Source: Syntrophobacter fumaroxidans MPOB (GTDB taxonomy: Bacteria > Desulfobacterota > Syntrophobacteria > Syntrophobacterales > Syntrophobacteraceae). Taken from it: a stretch of 64,000 bases of DNA. The translations under genes were made by a program, and so were the position numbers. A model generated the notes under the pieces. It did not search any database. It was not told the DNA's origin and saw nothing but the letters and a program-made list of their open reading frames with translations. Positions 38,356 to 47,429 of this stretch are shown piece by piece; positions within the stretch are counted from its first letter, which is position 1, and the number at the start of each line of letters is the position of its first letter. The stretch spans positions 2,220,001-2,284,000 of the forward strand of contig NC_008554.1 of the NCBI RefSeq assembly GCF_000014965.1. Direction: 5' to 3'.

Positions 38356-39108
38356 CTACAGGTTCTTGTACGCCCGAATGAGCGGCGAGGGGTCCCAGTA
38401 CACCTTCCAGCGCCGGATCTTGCCGCCGACGATTTTCAGGTTGGTGGCCACATACAGGTCGTACTCGTTCCCGTTTGCCAGGCACTGCGCGTGCTCATGC
38501 ACGATCGCCAGCGCGTCCTCGCCTTCCACCGTGAGCTGTTGCAGGTTCATCGCCAGCATGCGCGAGTATCGCGCCCAGACCTCGAAACTCTTGACGACCG
38601 CTTCCAGCCCCCGGTACGAGCCCAGCCAGGGGGCAAGATCGCTGACCCCGGGTGTAGGCGCTATGTTCTCCCAGACGACGTCCGGGTGAACGAGCTTCAG
38701 AGCCTCATCGAAAGTCCCTTTCGAGAGATTGTCGAACCAGCTCACCGCCACGCGGCGCGTTTCGTCGGGAGAGGACGTTGCCGTCGCGCCCGGAGGTGGA
38801 GGAGACGGGAACCCGGCCTTCACGTCCTCGACGAACCCGGCATAGTCGCGAAGCGCCCACACCTGCTCGAATTCCAGGTATTCGCGCATCGGCAGCCATC
38901 CCATTGAGTTGCGGTCCAGGTTTTCGAGCGAATCGACGTCCACGATAGCGATCACCCGATGCTGGGAGACGACCTTGTAGAGACCCTTCACCAACCCCGA
39001 CCGGATTCCCTCGAGGCCGTGCTCGCCTTCCCGCGCCTCAAGCCTCCACAACTCATCCTGGCTGATGCGCCCCTGGTAGTTCCACTTCATTTGGACATAG
39101 AAAAGCAT
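38356..39108 (-). CDS. Muconolactone-isomerase-like plus SnoaL-like two-domain protein
   Basis: 250 residues. The first 95 residues (MLFYVQMKWNY, ISQDELWRLEAREG, WLPMREYLEFEQVWAL in outline) look like a dimeric alpha/beta barrel of the muconolactone isomerase type. Residues 110-250 are a SnoaL-like domain (VSWFDNLSKG, DVVWENIAP, WLGSYRGLEAVV, VYWDPSP) paralogous to the one in the ankyrin protein. Enzymatic activity is not predictable. ATG 39108 with AGGAGG 6 bases upstream; the ATG at 39126 is less likely. 41 bases downstream of the EthD-like gene, so cotranscribed. Confidence 0.75.
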   Translation of the reverse strand: MLFYVQMKWNYQGRISQDELWRLEAREGEHGLEGIRSGLVKGLYKVVSQHRVIAIVDVDSLENLDRNSMGWLPMREYLEFEQVWALRDYAGFVEDVKAGFPSPPPPGATATSSPDETRRVAVSWFDNLSKGTFDEALKLVHPDVVWENIAPTPGVSDLAPWLGSYRGLEAVVKSFEVWARYSRMLAMNLQQLTVEGEDALAIVHEHAQCLANGNEYDLYVATNLKIVGGKIRRWKVYWDPSPLIRAYKNL

Positions 39109-39149
39109 ACGAGTCCTCCTCGTCATCCGGGGTTTGGGTCAGTCCCGAT

Positions 39150-39851
39150 TCAGGCCCCGCCCGACCGCTCGCCGGGACGGATGATCCAGTTCTCCCGCCC
39201 CACGAAGGTAAAAAGGTAGCGGTCGTCGGCAACGGATCGCCAGCTCTCCTCCACGGCTTCCAATCGCTCGGGCACAAGCGCTTCCCGCATCTTCTCAAGG
39301 TCTTCGAACGACCAGACCTCGATTGCGTCAAAGCGAGGTTCACCCAATCCGTACAACCCCCGGCGGGCAAACCCGATCAGGTAGCCCTGTAGTCCGGGAA
39401 GCGCGAGCACGGTCTCACCGTGCGCCTTCAAGAGGAGTCGCCGAAATTCGTCGAGATCGGTGCCGGGTTGTCTCTTCAAGAATGAGTAGAATTTCGTGAA
39501 TTCGGTGGTCGAGCTGACGGATTCTCGAATGACCACCGACTCCGCCTCGTGAACGAATGTCTGCCAGAAAGCCGCCCACCGCGGCTCATCGGCGCGCGCG
39601 CCTTGGAGGAACTCCGGGCTGCGAAACGATGCGATTTGCTCCTCTTCGTTGGCAACCCAGATTTCGGCCACGCCTTCGAAGAATGGAACCTCGCGCTTAC
39701 ACGGGTACCGCAGGCGAGGGGCGACAAGGTATTGTCGAATCTGGGGAATCCTTGCCGCGTAATCGACGGCATGGAAGTGAACCCAGTAGCACTGGAAAGC
39801 CTCGGCGGAGAGCCCCGGTTTCGGTCCGGCGAAGATGAACTGGTGGATCAT
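39150..39851 (-). CDS. EthD-like tandem alpha/beta-barrel protein
   Basis: 233 residues. The EthD-type pattern KPGLSAEAFQCYWVHFHA occurs in the first half, and a second weaker version (QPGTDLDEFRRLLLKAHGE) in the second half, so it looks like a fused dimer of the fold. EthD-like proteins occur in degradation clusters, but most lack an assigned reaction. Starts 13 bases after the stop of the TPP enzyme gene, with AAAGGA before the ATG. Confidence 0.75.
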   Translation of the reverse strand: MIHQFIFAGPKPGLSAEAFQCYWVHFHAVDYAARIPQIRQYLVAPRLRYPCKREVPFFEGVAEIWVANEEEQIASFRSPEFLQGARADEPRWAAFWQTFVHEAESVVIRESVSSTTEFTKFYSFLKRQPGTDLDEFRRLLLKAHGETVLALPGLQGYLIGFARRGLYGLGEPRFDAIEVWSFEDLEKMREALVPERLEAVEESWRSVADDRYLFTFVGRENWIIRPGERSGGA

Positions 39852-39864
39852 CGTCTTTTCCTTT

Positions 39865-41565
39865 CTACAAACCGGAATCGAGAACGACGTCGATCAGGAA
39901 CGGCCGGTCGTCGCCAAACGCACGGTCCAGGGCCGGAGCGATCTCCTCCGGTTTTTCCACGCGAACGGCATCGACTCCCTGCCCCTGAGCCAACGTATCG
40001 AAGCGCAGGATCGGCCTCGCAAGGTCGAAAGCGTCCGGGAACGCCTGATCGGTTGGCTGGTTGTGGTCCTTCCAGTACTGCCGCAGATTGTATTTCAGGA
40101 TGCGATAGCTCCGGTTGTTGCACACGACGAATTTCGTCCCGATGTTGTGACGGGCGGCGGTGCTCAGCGCCTGGATCGTCTGCATGCTTCCCCCGTCGCC
40201 GACGACGCTGACGACCACCCTGTCCGGGTGCGCCACCTTCAGTCCAAGCCCCCCCGGGAGGCCGGTTCCGAGCATTCCGGCTCGCGTTTGGAAGTACGTG
40301 CCCGGTTTGTCCTGGGGCAGAGTGCGCAGCAGCTCCGGGGAATGTGTCAGAGCCTCATCGAAGATCAGCGCATCGTCGGGCACCCGGCCGGCAAGATCCT
40401 CGAAGAAGCGTGAGGCCCGAAGGGGCGTCCGGTCGCGCACGGCGGCATCGCTTGCCCGAAGTTGCTCCCGTTCGCGGCGCTTCTGAGCCTCGATGCGCCT
40501 TATCCGCTCGCCGGCCTCTTTCTTTTCAGCCGCCCCCATGACGTCGTCGAGTGCCGTGGCAAGCATGCCGAGCGCCGGTTTCGGGTCGGCCAAGGCCCCT
40601 ACCGTCACGGGAAAATTCTTCGCGATCTCGCTCGTGTTGAGGTCGAACTGGACGATCCGGGCATCCGCGGCGAAAATCCCTTCGATCGACGGAAACACTT
40701 CGGGCATCACGGTGGTTCCGCAGATCAGGACCGCGTCGGCCAAAGCCGTGTATTTCCGGCTGACTTCCCCGAACATGTGCCCGCCGTAACCCGCAAACAA
40801 CGGGTGAGACGCCGGCATGTTGACTTCCGAGCAGTTCGCCCCCCAAACGACGGCGCCGAGCCGCTCGGCCACGGCGACGAGCTCGTCCTGTGCGTTGGAT
40901 GCCGCGATTCCGTCGCCCATCAAGATCAGGGGATTCGTCGCCCCGGAGAGAAGCCGGGCGGCATTGCCGATGACGCCCGCGTCCGGCGCAATCCGGGAAT
41001 ATACGGGCCGGGTCGCAACGATGGGTTCGGTATTCGGTTGGTCGAGGACATCCATGGGCAAAACGAGAAGGACGGGTCCCATCGGAGGAGTGGCGGCGGC
41101 CTTGAAAGCGCGGCGCAGGAGCCGGAGCAGGGAGCCGGAGTCCGCCACCCGCCACGCACACGGGCCGTTGTGGTCCGACTTGACGAAAGGTTTGGCAATC
41201 GTAACGAGGTCGGCCGCCATCTGTCCGTCAAGCGCCTCGTACCTGAGGCCTGCTTCTCCGGCGACGACCACCAGCGGCGTGTATCCCCGCCGCGCGTAGT
41301 ACATCATGCCCAGGCCGTTCGCCAGGCCCGCGTAGCTGTGCAGTTGCACGACGGCAGGGGTGCGGAGAGAGCGCGCGTACGCATCGGCCATGGCCACCGC
41401 GGTGCCTTCGTGAAGCGAAAGGTAGTACCGGATCGACTGAAATTCCTCGTCGCGAAGGGCATCGAGGAGGTTCTGCTCCGAAGAGCCGGGGTTGCCGAAC
41501 AAAGAAGTGACGCCATCTGCGAGCAATTGCCGAAGCAGTGCGAAGCGTCCGGTGTTCTTGTCCAT
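39865..41565 (-). CDS. Thiamine-diphosphate-dependent enzyme (benzoylformate decarboxylase / acetolactate synthase-like)
   Basis: 566 residues with the three-domain architecture of the POX/decarboxylase family: Pyr domain (catalytic Glu53 in LHEGTAVAMADAYAR), central domain (about 190-330, NPLILMGDGIA), and PP domain with the TPP motif GDGGSMQTIQAL ... NN starting near residue 456. Likely a 2-oxo-acid decarboxylase or carboligase; LHEGTAVAMADAYAR in outline and GLPGGLGLKVAHP resemble benzoylformate decarboxylase-like members. The substrate is unknown. ATG 41565 chosen for the GAGGAAAGG upstream. Cotranscribed with the DJ-1/PfpI-like gene 58 bases upstream. Confidence 0.88.
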   Translation of the reverse strand: MDKNTGRFALLRQLLADGVTSLFGNPGSSEQNLLDALRDEEFQSIRYYLSLHEGTAVAMADAYARSLRTPAVVQLHSYAGLANGLGMMYYARRGYTPLVVVAGEAGLRYEALDGQMAADLVTIAKPFVKSDHNGPCAWRVADSGSLLRLLRRAFKAAATPPMGPVLLVLPMDVLDQPNTEPIVATRPVYSRIAPDAGVIGNAARLLSGATNPLILMGDGIAASNAQDELVAVAERLGAVVWGANCSEVNMPASHPLFAGYGGHMFGEVSRKYTALADAVLICGTTVMPEVFPSIEGIFAADARIVQFDLNTSEIAKNFPVTVGALADPKPALGMLATALDDVMGAAEKKEAGERIRRIEAQKRREREQLRASDAAVRDRTPLRASRFFEDLAGRVPDDALIFDEALTHSPELLRTLPQDKPGTYFQTRAGMLGTGLPGGLGLKVAHPDRVVVSVVGDGGSMQTIQALSTAARHNIGTKFVVCNNRSYRILKYNLRQYWKDHNQPTDQAFPDAFDLARPILRFDTLAQGQGVDAVRVEKPEEIAPALDRAFGDDRPFLIDVVLDSGL

Positions 41566-41623
41566 GGCGGCGCCTTTCCTCCAACCGGATGTACAGTGTA
41601 ATTGCCGCGGCAATCGACTTTCG

Positions 41624-42562
41624 TCACGACTGCCTGGCGGTGGCCCAGCCCCACCGGCGTGGACCGCCTGTTTCCAGGAGCTTCACGATCATCTCGCCGG
41701 TCAGGACCGAGTCCGGGGTGGAGCGTCCGGTGATGAACGGATAGTCGACGATGACCGATGTCTCGCGGCCGACGTTGGGATGAAACTGCCCGTCGGGGCC
41801 GACGGCGTCGCGCAGCATATACTCCAGGGTGTAGAAGGGCGGGCCGAGGTTCACCCAGTTGCCCGAAGCCCGGGTCAGGATCCGCCCCGTTTCCGGATCG
41901 AGCACCCCTGTATTGTCCTTGTAGTCGTATTCCTTGGCGTGGCCGGTCACATGCTTTCCCCAGATGATGCTCCTGCTGTCGTCGAAATTGCGGGCCTGGG
42001 CAAGGCAGGCGACCCCGTAGCACTCGGCCGCGATCGGCTTGTCCTGCTCCAGGAATCCAAGGATGAGGTCGTGGACGCGGTAGTTGTTCACAAGATCGAT
42101 CATCGGACCGCTGCCCCCGACGATCAGCAGCGCGTCGAACTCGTCCGCCGTTTCCCGCTGGGCCTTGGCGCGCAACGAATAATAGCGTTCCCACTTCCGT
42201 AGCGGCGACTTCACGGTCTCGAGCTCGCCGCTTTCGTCCATGTACCGGATTTCTTCCCTGTCGCTCCAGTAGGGGCGTTCCGGAAATATCGCCGACAGGT
42301 TCCTCGGGTTGTCCAGACGCGGGTTCGAAGCGTCTTCGACAGCCTTGACCTTTTCGGCCGTCTCACGGGATGTCACGCTCTTGCCGAGAGGCGGATCCTC
42401 GAACTCGGGATCCATGCTGGGAGGCAGAGCATGGGCGCGTCTGCCCGTCGGCGTGCAGAACACGGATCGGTAGCCCGCCCTGTCGAACTGTTCCAAAGGC
42501 CCCACAAGTTCCTCCCCCCAAAAACCCCATTCCGAAAGTACGATCAGGATCGATTTGCTCAT
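41624..42562 (-). CDS. DJ-1/PfpI superfamily protein
   Basis: 312 residues. Nucleophile-elbow Cys181 in AAECYGVACLA and an early Glu (GEELVGPL) match the DJ-1/PfpI (class I GATase-like) superfamily. The large size and the insertion at about 80-140 (with PRNLSAIFPERPYWSD) resemble Hsp31/glyoxalase III or isonitrile-hydratase-like members rather than minimal DJ-1. Could be a glyoxalase, hydratase or amidase. First gene of the five-gene minus-strand operon; ATG 42562 has AGAGGA 8 bases upstream. The promoter lies about 740 bases upstream (43302-43329). Confidence 0.82.
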   Translation of the reverse strand: MSKSILIVLSEWGFWGEELVGPLEQFDRAGYRSVFCTPTGRRAHALPPSMDPEFEDPPLGKSVTSRETAEKVKAVEDASNPRLDNPRNLSAIFPERPYWSDREEIRYMDESGELETVKSPLRKWERYYSLRAKAQRETADEFDALLIVGGSGPMIDLVNNYRVHDLILGFLEQDKPIAAECYGVACLAQARNFDDSRSIIWGKHVTGHAKEYDYKDNTGVLDPETGRILTRASGNWVNLGPPFYTLEYMLRDAVGPDGQFHPNVGRETSVIVDYPFITGRSTPDSVLTGEMIVKLLETGGPRRWGWATARQS

Positions 42563-43074
42563 GTTCGCATTCCTCTGTGTGTCCCTGGTTGAATCCTGTT
42601 GTTCGATCGTTTCGGTGAACGAAACGGCAGCTCCACATTGCCTGTCTCCCCGAGCCCTCACCTGTTCGACCCGATGCGCCATGGGACGACGCGGCGTGCC
42701 ACATCGCCCGCTGCGCCCGCGCACGACGACGCCGCCGGCCACGGCAACTCCGACATCCGATTGCTTACGTGTCGCTTTCCCATGGCTTGCGTTTCCCAAT
42801 GCAGTCTCACGATGGATCACCGATCCGACGCAACGGCCTCCACTCCTTCTCCCACCAATACGGCAGGCAAACTCCGAGCCTGCGTGCGCACATGATCCTG
42901 TTCGGGCCGCGGCCCTTCCCCTTCTCGGCCGACTGTGCCGGTAAGGGCCTGATCACCTGTTCCGCCGTCTCAGCCTCGCGGCAGGCGTTGCGAAAAGCAG
43001 ATGAGCCGTTTCGCGCGGCAGCAACGGTCCTGTTCTGTTCGTCGATCGATGTGGCGCGTTCGAAACACCTGATG
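42563..43074. other. Long leader region of the DJ-1/TPP-enzyme operon
   Basis: Non-coding as far as I can see. It lies between the proposed promoter-leader module and the first gene. Minus-strand frames in it (for example 42970-43263) have no recognisable family, though see the leader module for a possible peptide. Confidence 0.35.
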
Positions 43075-43329
43075 CAGCCGGGTCGTCAGCATGGGGCGGC
43101 AAGCAGGATCCACAGGCACGTTCTGCAGCGGTGGTCGGCAATTGGACTTTCCTGTCGAGAATCGTCGCAGTTGGCCTATGTGTCCACCTGCGATCATACT
43201 CCGGGTCTCTTGGGGTAAGGTGAAATCAGGAGCGAACCGACATGAGCGTCTCAAATGGAGCACTCAGTCATAGCATGAGTCGAAGAAGATCCTATGGTTT
43301 GATGATAAAACACATTGCGATGGTGTCAA
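43075..43329 (-). promoter_or_regulatory. Promoter-leader module, copy A
   Basis: On the minus strand: TTGACA (43329-43324), 16-base spacer with ACACCATCGCAATGTGT overlapping it, TATCAT (43307-43302), then a leader. It is homologous over about 250 bases to copy B at 47430-47686: identical or near-identical blocks include the promoter/operator, GACGATTC (near 43163) and AACGTGCCTGTGGAT (43122-43108). The distance from TTGACA to that last block is 207 bases here and 209 in copy B. Upstream of the DJ-1/TPP-enzyme operon. Confidence 0.6.
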
Positions 43330-43735
43330 GAAGAAAATGTTTAAATGGAATATATTTATTATATTTGTATCAGAACATTCAGGAATATTTAGGAAAATAC
43401 CACTATATATAGATATGAATATACTAGATATTGAATGAGCTTTCTGCTATAAACAGACCCGTGAAGATTCTGAATATGACAGATATCATATCAATAATTT
43501 ATGAGCATTGAAATGATCATTTATTACAAATGGCTTTTGCCTGTCAATACACTCCAATGGCTAAGTTTGATAATATACAGAGCGTCATGAATATTTGGGC
43601 ATTGAGAACGTGTATCGATGACCTGAATCGGTTCGGCCGGGTCGTCTCCGCTCTCCATGGTGCGCATCCAATTACAGCCGCGTGCATGGATGCCCACATC
43701 AGATTCGGACCTCCACTCGGTCCCGCCGGCCCCCT
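43330..43735. other. AT-rich island between two minus-strand units
   Basis: Sharply lower GC than the rest of the window, especially 43335-43570. No gene found. Base composition suggests a regulatory region or a remnant of transferred DNA. Confidence 0.45.
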
Positions 43736-44617
43736 CTACTTGGAAACAAACTCAACCGTATTGAGGTCGACCTGGATCTTGATCTGGTTGTTGACCTGCT
43801 CCAGGACGTCGCTGAGCCTGCTCTTCAGCCGGCCGCCGTGAGCGGCGTGAACGACGAATTGATCGTTCTCGTGCGGGGAGACCGCGAGGAAATCATCAAC
43901 GTCCCGTCCCGGCTCAAACTCCCCGCCTGCCCACCGCAGCGCATCGACGCAGCGCCGGAAGACTTTCGGGTAAATGAGGCTCCCCTGCTCGGGGCCGATG
44001 TCGTCGAGCGTGTTGACGGTAAAGCGGCTCGTCTTGTCCAATGTCCAGAGCCCTGCTTTCGAATCCCTGGCCTCCTTGTAGGCGGCAATGAGGGCTGACT
44101 GGATCTCGAACGAGAGCCCTCCGGAATAGAGACCGAGATAGGCCAGTCCCGTCGTCACGGCGTGGTGATTGTACGTTTCGGCCAGCAGCGAGCTCGTCAG
44201 CTTTACATCGGAGCCGTCTTGCGCGTCCAGTCCCTTCAGGACAAAAACGATCGGTCGGCCGTGGCCTTCAAAGGCATCGCACAGGACGGCCGCATCCTGC
44301 TCCCAATGGAACCCTGACGGCGCCACCTCCCAGTCCCAACCCGACGGCTCCACGCCCAGCCATCCGAGAAACCCGTTCCGGCTCTCCATGCCGTGTGGCT
44401 GGCCGGCTCCGCCGTAGTGGAGCTCGGGCGTATCGATGGCCTGGAGCCGGAGCTGATAGCTTTCTATGCCCCCGGCCTCGCCGGGCGCCGAAAAGCGAGG
44501 AAGCCCCTGGAACAGTGACATGTCGTTTGCCGTGAACCGCATGCTGTCGCCGTCCGGTGACTGTCTTGAATGCACGAGCAGCCGTCCCTTGATCAATCGA
44601 TAGAACCCCAGAGACAT
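43736..44617 (-). CDS. Staphylococcal-nuclease-like protein
   Basis: 293 residues. The N-terminal 190 residues follow the SNase pattern: PDGDS (Asp24 as the Ca ligand), then YQLRLQAIDTPE (Arg57, Asp62, Thr63, Glu65, equivalent to R35, D40, T41 and E43 of the staphylococcal enzyme), and later LAYLGLYSG with a KEARDSKAGLW stretch typical of SNase C-termini. The last 90 residues are unassigned. No signal peptide, unlike secreted thermonucleases. Its own promoter is proposed at 44707-44735. AGGAGG lies 5 bases before the ATG. Confidence 0.75.
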   Translation of the reverse strand: MSLGFYRLIKGRLLVHSRQSPDGDSMRFTANDMSLFQGLPRFSAPGEAGGIESYQLRLQAIDTPELHYGGAGQPHGMESRNGFLGWLGVEPSGWDWEVAPSGFHWEQDAAVLCDAFEGHGRPIVFVLKGLDAQDGSDVKLTSSLLAETYNHHAVTTGLAYLGLYSGGLSFEIQSALIAAYKEARDSKAGLWTLDKTSRFTVNTLDDIGPEQGSLIYPKVFRRCVDALRWAGGEFEPGRDVDDFLAVSPHENDQFVVHAAHGGRLKSRLSDVLEQVNNQIKIQVDLNTVEFVSK

Positions 44618-44706
44618 GACAACCTCCTGTCGTTGAAGGTGTTACCGGGAGCCGGTTCACCGCCTGCCGAAACCGGCGAAACACGTCCGGCCGGCACACC
44701 GGCAGT

Positions 44707-44735
44707 ATGAAACAGCGCATTTGTGCATTTGTCAA
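44707..44735 (-). promoter_or_regulatory. Candidate promoter of the SNase-like gene
   Basis: On the minus strand TTGACA (44735-44730), 17-base spacer, TTTCAT (44712-44707). The remaining part of the 370-base gap 44618-44987 shows no gene. Confidence 0.4.
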
Positions 44736-44987
44736 TCCTCGTCCACCGAACAACCCGCAACAGCGGCTCCGCGGCCGGCTCGTCCCACCTCCTTGGCCGG
44801 CACTCCCCGGAGGATTTCCCGTAGCGAACCGGATCGTCAAAACCATCATCCCGCCGTTCACCGCCCGGCTCTGCCCAATGGGCGAAGAAAGCCGAAAGCA
44901 CGGACTTCGCTTTCGATCACGCCGACATTTCCCTCGGAGAAAGCAAAAAAAGCCTTTCCCGTGATCGAGCAGCTCCCACACCGGTTT

Positions 44988-46052
44988 TCACCGCAGGCGC
45001 AGCGCCGTTTCGAAGAGATAGGCCGTCGCGTAGACGGCCAGGGGAACGGCATTGTTGATTGCGTCATCCCACGGTTTGTAAGAACCGGAAACGAGCCGGC
45101 TGTTGCAGGCATCGACGGCATCGTCCACTGCGTTCTCATAGCCGGGAGTCCCCGGCGATTCGGCGTGGAGCCCCGTGGCGATATAGGGGATAAACTCCGT
45201 AGCCCTGTGGTAGATCTCCAGTGCAAACTGTTCCGGCTGATCCGGGTTCGATGTCAGGGAGCCCTTGAAGCTGTCGTAGTCCGCCTTGGCGATGACGAAC
45301 TGCGGACTGTCGTGAACGTACAGGCTCGCGTATTTTTCGAAGAAGTAATGGTCCACGTAAGGGACGGCCGGGTAGTTGCCCACGTGATGGGGCGCGGTGA
45401 GGTCCTGCAGGTAGTGGGCGGCCACGCCCAGGTGGAAATGCTCCGGGCCCCCGTTGCGCACCCTCGCGCAATTCTTCGCGAAATTCATCACCGCGTGTTC
45501 CCGGATGTCCTCATCGAAACCGTGCCTCAGCTTCTTGACCATCTCCAACACAGCCAGCAACCCCTCCGGGAAGAGGTTCTCGAGGAAATTTCCTTCACCC
45601 CCCGAAAAAATCTTTCCATAAAAATGACCTTCGAACACCATGTCCCGCATGTCGCTCTCCGACTCATCCGGGTATGTCGAGTAGCCCAGGAGCTTCGGGA
45701 ATGCGGCGGGATCCGCGCCAACCAGTTGCAGCGCCTGGCCGGTGATGTACCGATGCGTACTGTACCGGGTTCCGATGATCCGCTTGAACTGCTCGTAGGA
45801 TTCATGGGTCAGCCTGATCAACTCATGGATATCGTCATAGATGTCGGCGCGGGCGGCTTCTTTGAGCTTGTTCCAGAGAAGCAGCCGGGTCTCGTCTTTC
45901 CCCATCCTTGAAACGAGCCTTCGATTGAGGCGAAGGGGCTTTCGGCGGATACCGGCGATCTTCTTCAATCGACCGGCACGTGCGGAGAATTCCTTCAAAG
46001 TCTCCTTCAACTCACTGACCGGGACGTCCCGTTGCAGGGTTCTCTTGCTCAT
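44988..46052 (-). CDS. Zinc-dependent phospholipase C-like protein
   Basis: 354 residues. The core HFHLGVAAHYLQDLTAPHH (205-223) contains the zinc-ligand pattern HYxxDxxxPxH of bacterial phospholipase C / S1-P1 nuclease folds, and a further candidate ligand occurs at H143 (EGHFYGK). Known family members are secreted and hydrolyse phospholipid head groups. This one has a basic, charged N-terminus (MSKRTLQRD) and no signal peptide, so it may be cytosolic or exported by another route. Starts 23 bases after the amidohydrolase stop, so cotranscribed with it. Confidence 0.75.
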   Translation of the reverse strand: MSKRTLQRDVPVSELKETLKEFSARAGRLKKIAGIRRKPLRLNRRLVSRMGKDETRLLLWNKLKEAARADIYDDIHELIRLTHESYEQFKRIIGTRYSTHRYITGQALQLVGADPAAFPKLLGYSTYPDESESDMRDMVFEGHFYGKIFSGGEGNFLENLFPEGLLAVLEMVKKLRHGFDEDIREHAVMNFAKNCARVRNGGPEHFHLGVAAHYLQDLTAPHHVGNYPAVPYVDHYFFEKYASLYVHDSPQFVIAKADYDSFKGSLTSNPDQPEQFALEIYHRATEFIPYIATGLHAESPGTPGYENAVDDAVDACNSRLVSGSYKPWDDAINNAVPLAVYATAYLFETALRLR

Positions 46053-46075
46053 GGCCCCCTCCTTTCATCGGCTTG

Positions 46076-47314
46076 TCATGAATCCCGAAAAGGCTCCAGG
46101 TATTTGCTTTGGTACCCGTTCCGAGAAGCGAGAAAATCGGGCAGAAACGTTTTCGTCGCCTCGGATCGGAGAAACCGGACCGCGTTCCGTCCGGTCATGT
46201 CATTGAACTGGTTTGGAAAAGCTTCCTTGAAGCGGAGCCAGTAATCCTCGAGCCCGCACTGGAGGGCCGACATATACCAGTCGCTCCCAAGAAGGACCTT
46301 TTCCTCGACGCCTTGAATCGTCTCCAGCAACGCCCTGCTGTAGGCTTTCCGGACGTTTCCCACGAGGATTCCATGAAAGGACAGGTCCGTGTACACGTTT
46401 TCATGGTCCTTCATGAGCTTCAAAATGGTGTCCGCCCAGTTCTTCTTCCCCGCCGGCAACGGCCCTGTCAGCGCCCGTCTCTCCCATTCCCCGGCGCCGC
46501 CGAAATGGGCCAGGTTCAGCTTCAGGTTCCCGTGTTTCGCAAGCACCCCCTCCCAGTGAGACGGATGGGCCATTTCCCGGTAGTATTCCTTGTGTTTGTT
46601 CACCCCATGGGCTTTTCTGTTCGAAGTGACGCCGTCGCTCCAGCTGCAATGAGCGGCGATGGGTATGGGGTCCGATCTTCCGGCGGCGCAATACTCGTAC
46701 AAGTCTTGAAGGTTGCCTTCCACCGCCGGTTCTTCATTGCCGCACGGCTTGAATCCCATGGGCGGATAGAGCTTTACGCCGACGAACCCCTCGTGCTCTA
46801 TGGCCGCCCGCACGGCTTCAACGGGCCTCGATCTCGGATCGTAAGCAAAAAAGGGCAGCACCCGGCCCCGCGCTTCCGCCGTCACTTCCATCATAATCCG
46901 CTTCTGCTCATCGAAACCGCACAGCGGGGAACTCCCTTCGTAGGCGCTCTGCGTATCCATCATCAGAGGAACCCATAGGTCGATGTCATCGGCCTTTTCG
47001 ATCATATCCGCCACGATTTCGCGAACACTCCTTTTGCCGGCCAGAAAGAACCGGACGAATTGGCCCGGGTGTTCGAGCAGATAGCGGATGCCGTCCTTCT
47101 CGGACGGATCCGTGAGGGAGCCGAGCAGTGAATCGAAATCCATGGAAAATCGGCTTCGAAACGCATCGAGGAAGGATATGGCGCCGTCCTTCCCGGCATC
47201 GATGAGCCAGTCGGACAGGCGACCCCCGACGACAATGCCGAACCGGCTCTGCAGGAGCCCCTTGACGGGGATGCAATCGTTGTTGAACACATGACAGTGA
47301 CAATCGATCCTCAT
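46076..47314 (-). CDS. Amidohydrolase family protein (TIM-barrel metal hydrolase)
   Basis: 412 residues. Metal ligands of the amidohydrolase-2 type: DCHCH at the N-terminus (H6, H8), HCSW in the middle (AAHCSW), LAHFGG, and the catalytic Asp in LLGSDWY near the C-terminus. This arrangement is shared by decarboxylases of the ACMSD/gamma-resorcylate type and by some hydrolases. The substrate is unknown. First gene of a short operon with the phospholipase-like gene. AAGGAAAGGA precedes the ATG. Preceded by the copy B leader module. Confidence 0.82.
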   Translation of the reverse strand: MRIDCHCHVFNNDCIPVKGLLQSRFGIVVGGRLSDWLIDAGKDGAISFLDAFRSRFSMDFDSLLGSLTDPSEKDGIRYLLEHPGQFVRFFLAGKRSVREIVADMIEKADDIDLWVPLMMDTQSAYEGSSPLCGFDEQKRIMMEVTAEARGRVLPFFAYDPRSRPVEAVRAAIEHEGFVGVKLYPPMGFKPCGNEEPAVEGNLQDLYEYCAAGRSDPIPIAAHCSWSDGVTSNRKAHGVNKHKEYYREMAHPSHWEGVLAKHGNLKLNLAHFGGAGEWERRALTGPLPAGKKNWADTILKLMKDHENVYTDLSFHGILVGNVRKAYSRALLETIQGVEEKVLLGSDWYMSALQCGLEDYWLRFKEAFPNQFNDMTGRNAVRFLRSEATKTFLPDFLASRNGYQSKYLEPFRDS

Positions 47315-47429
47315 GGTCCTTTCCTTCCGTCTCCCGAGCGGAGACCGCCGAAGACGCGAACACCGCTTCCCGGCACGCGTGACGCGCCGCCGGCCCGCAC
47401 GACGGGCGCGATGGAGTTGCTTTCAACTC

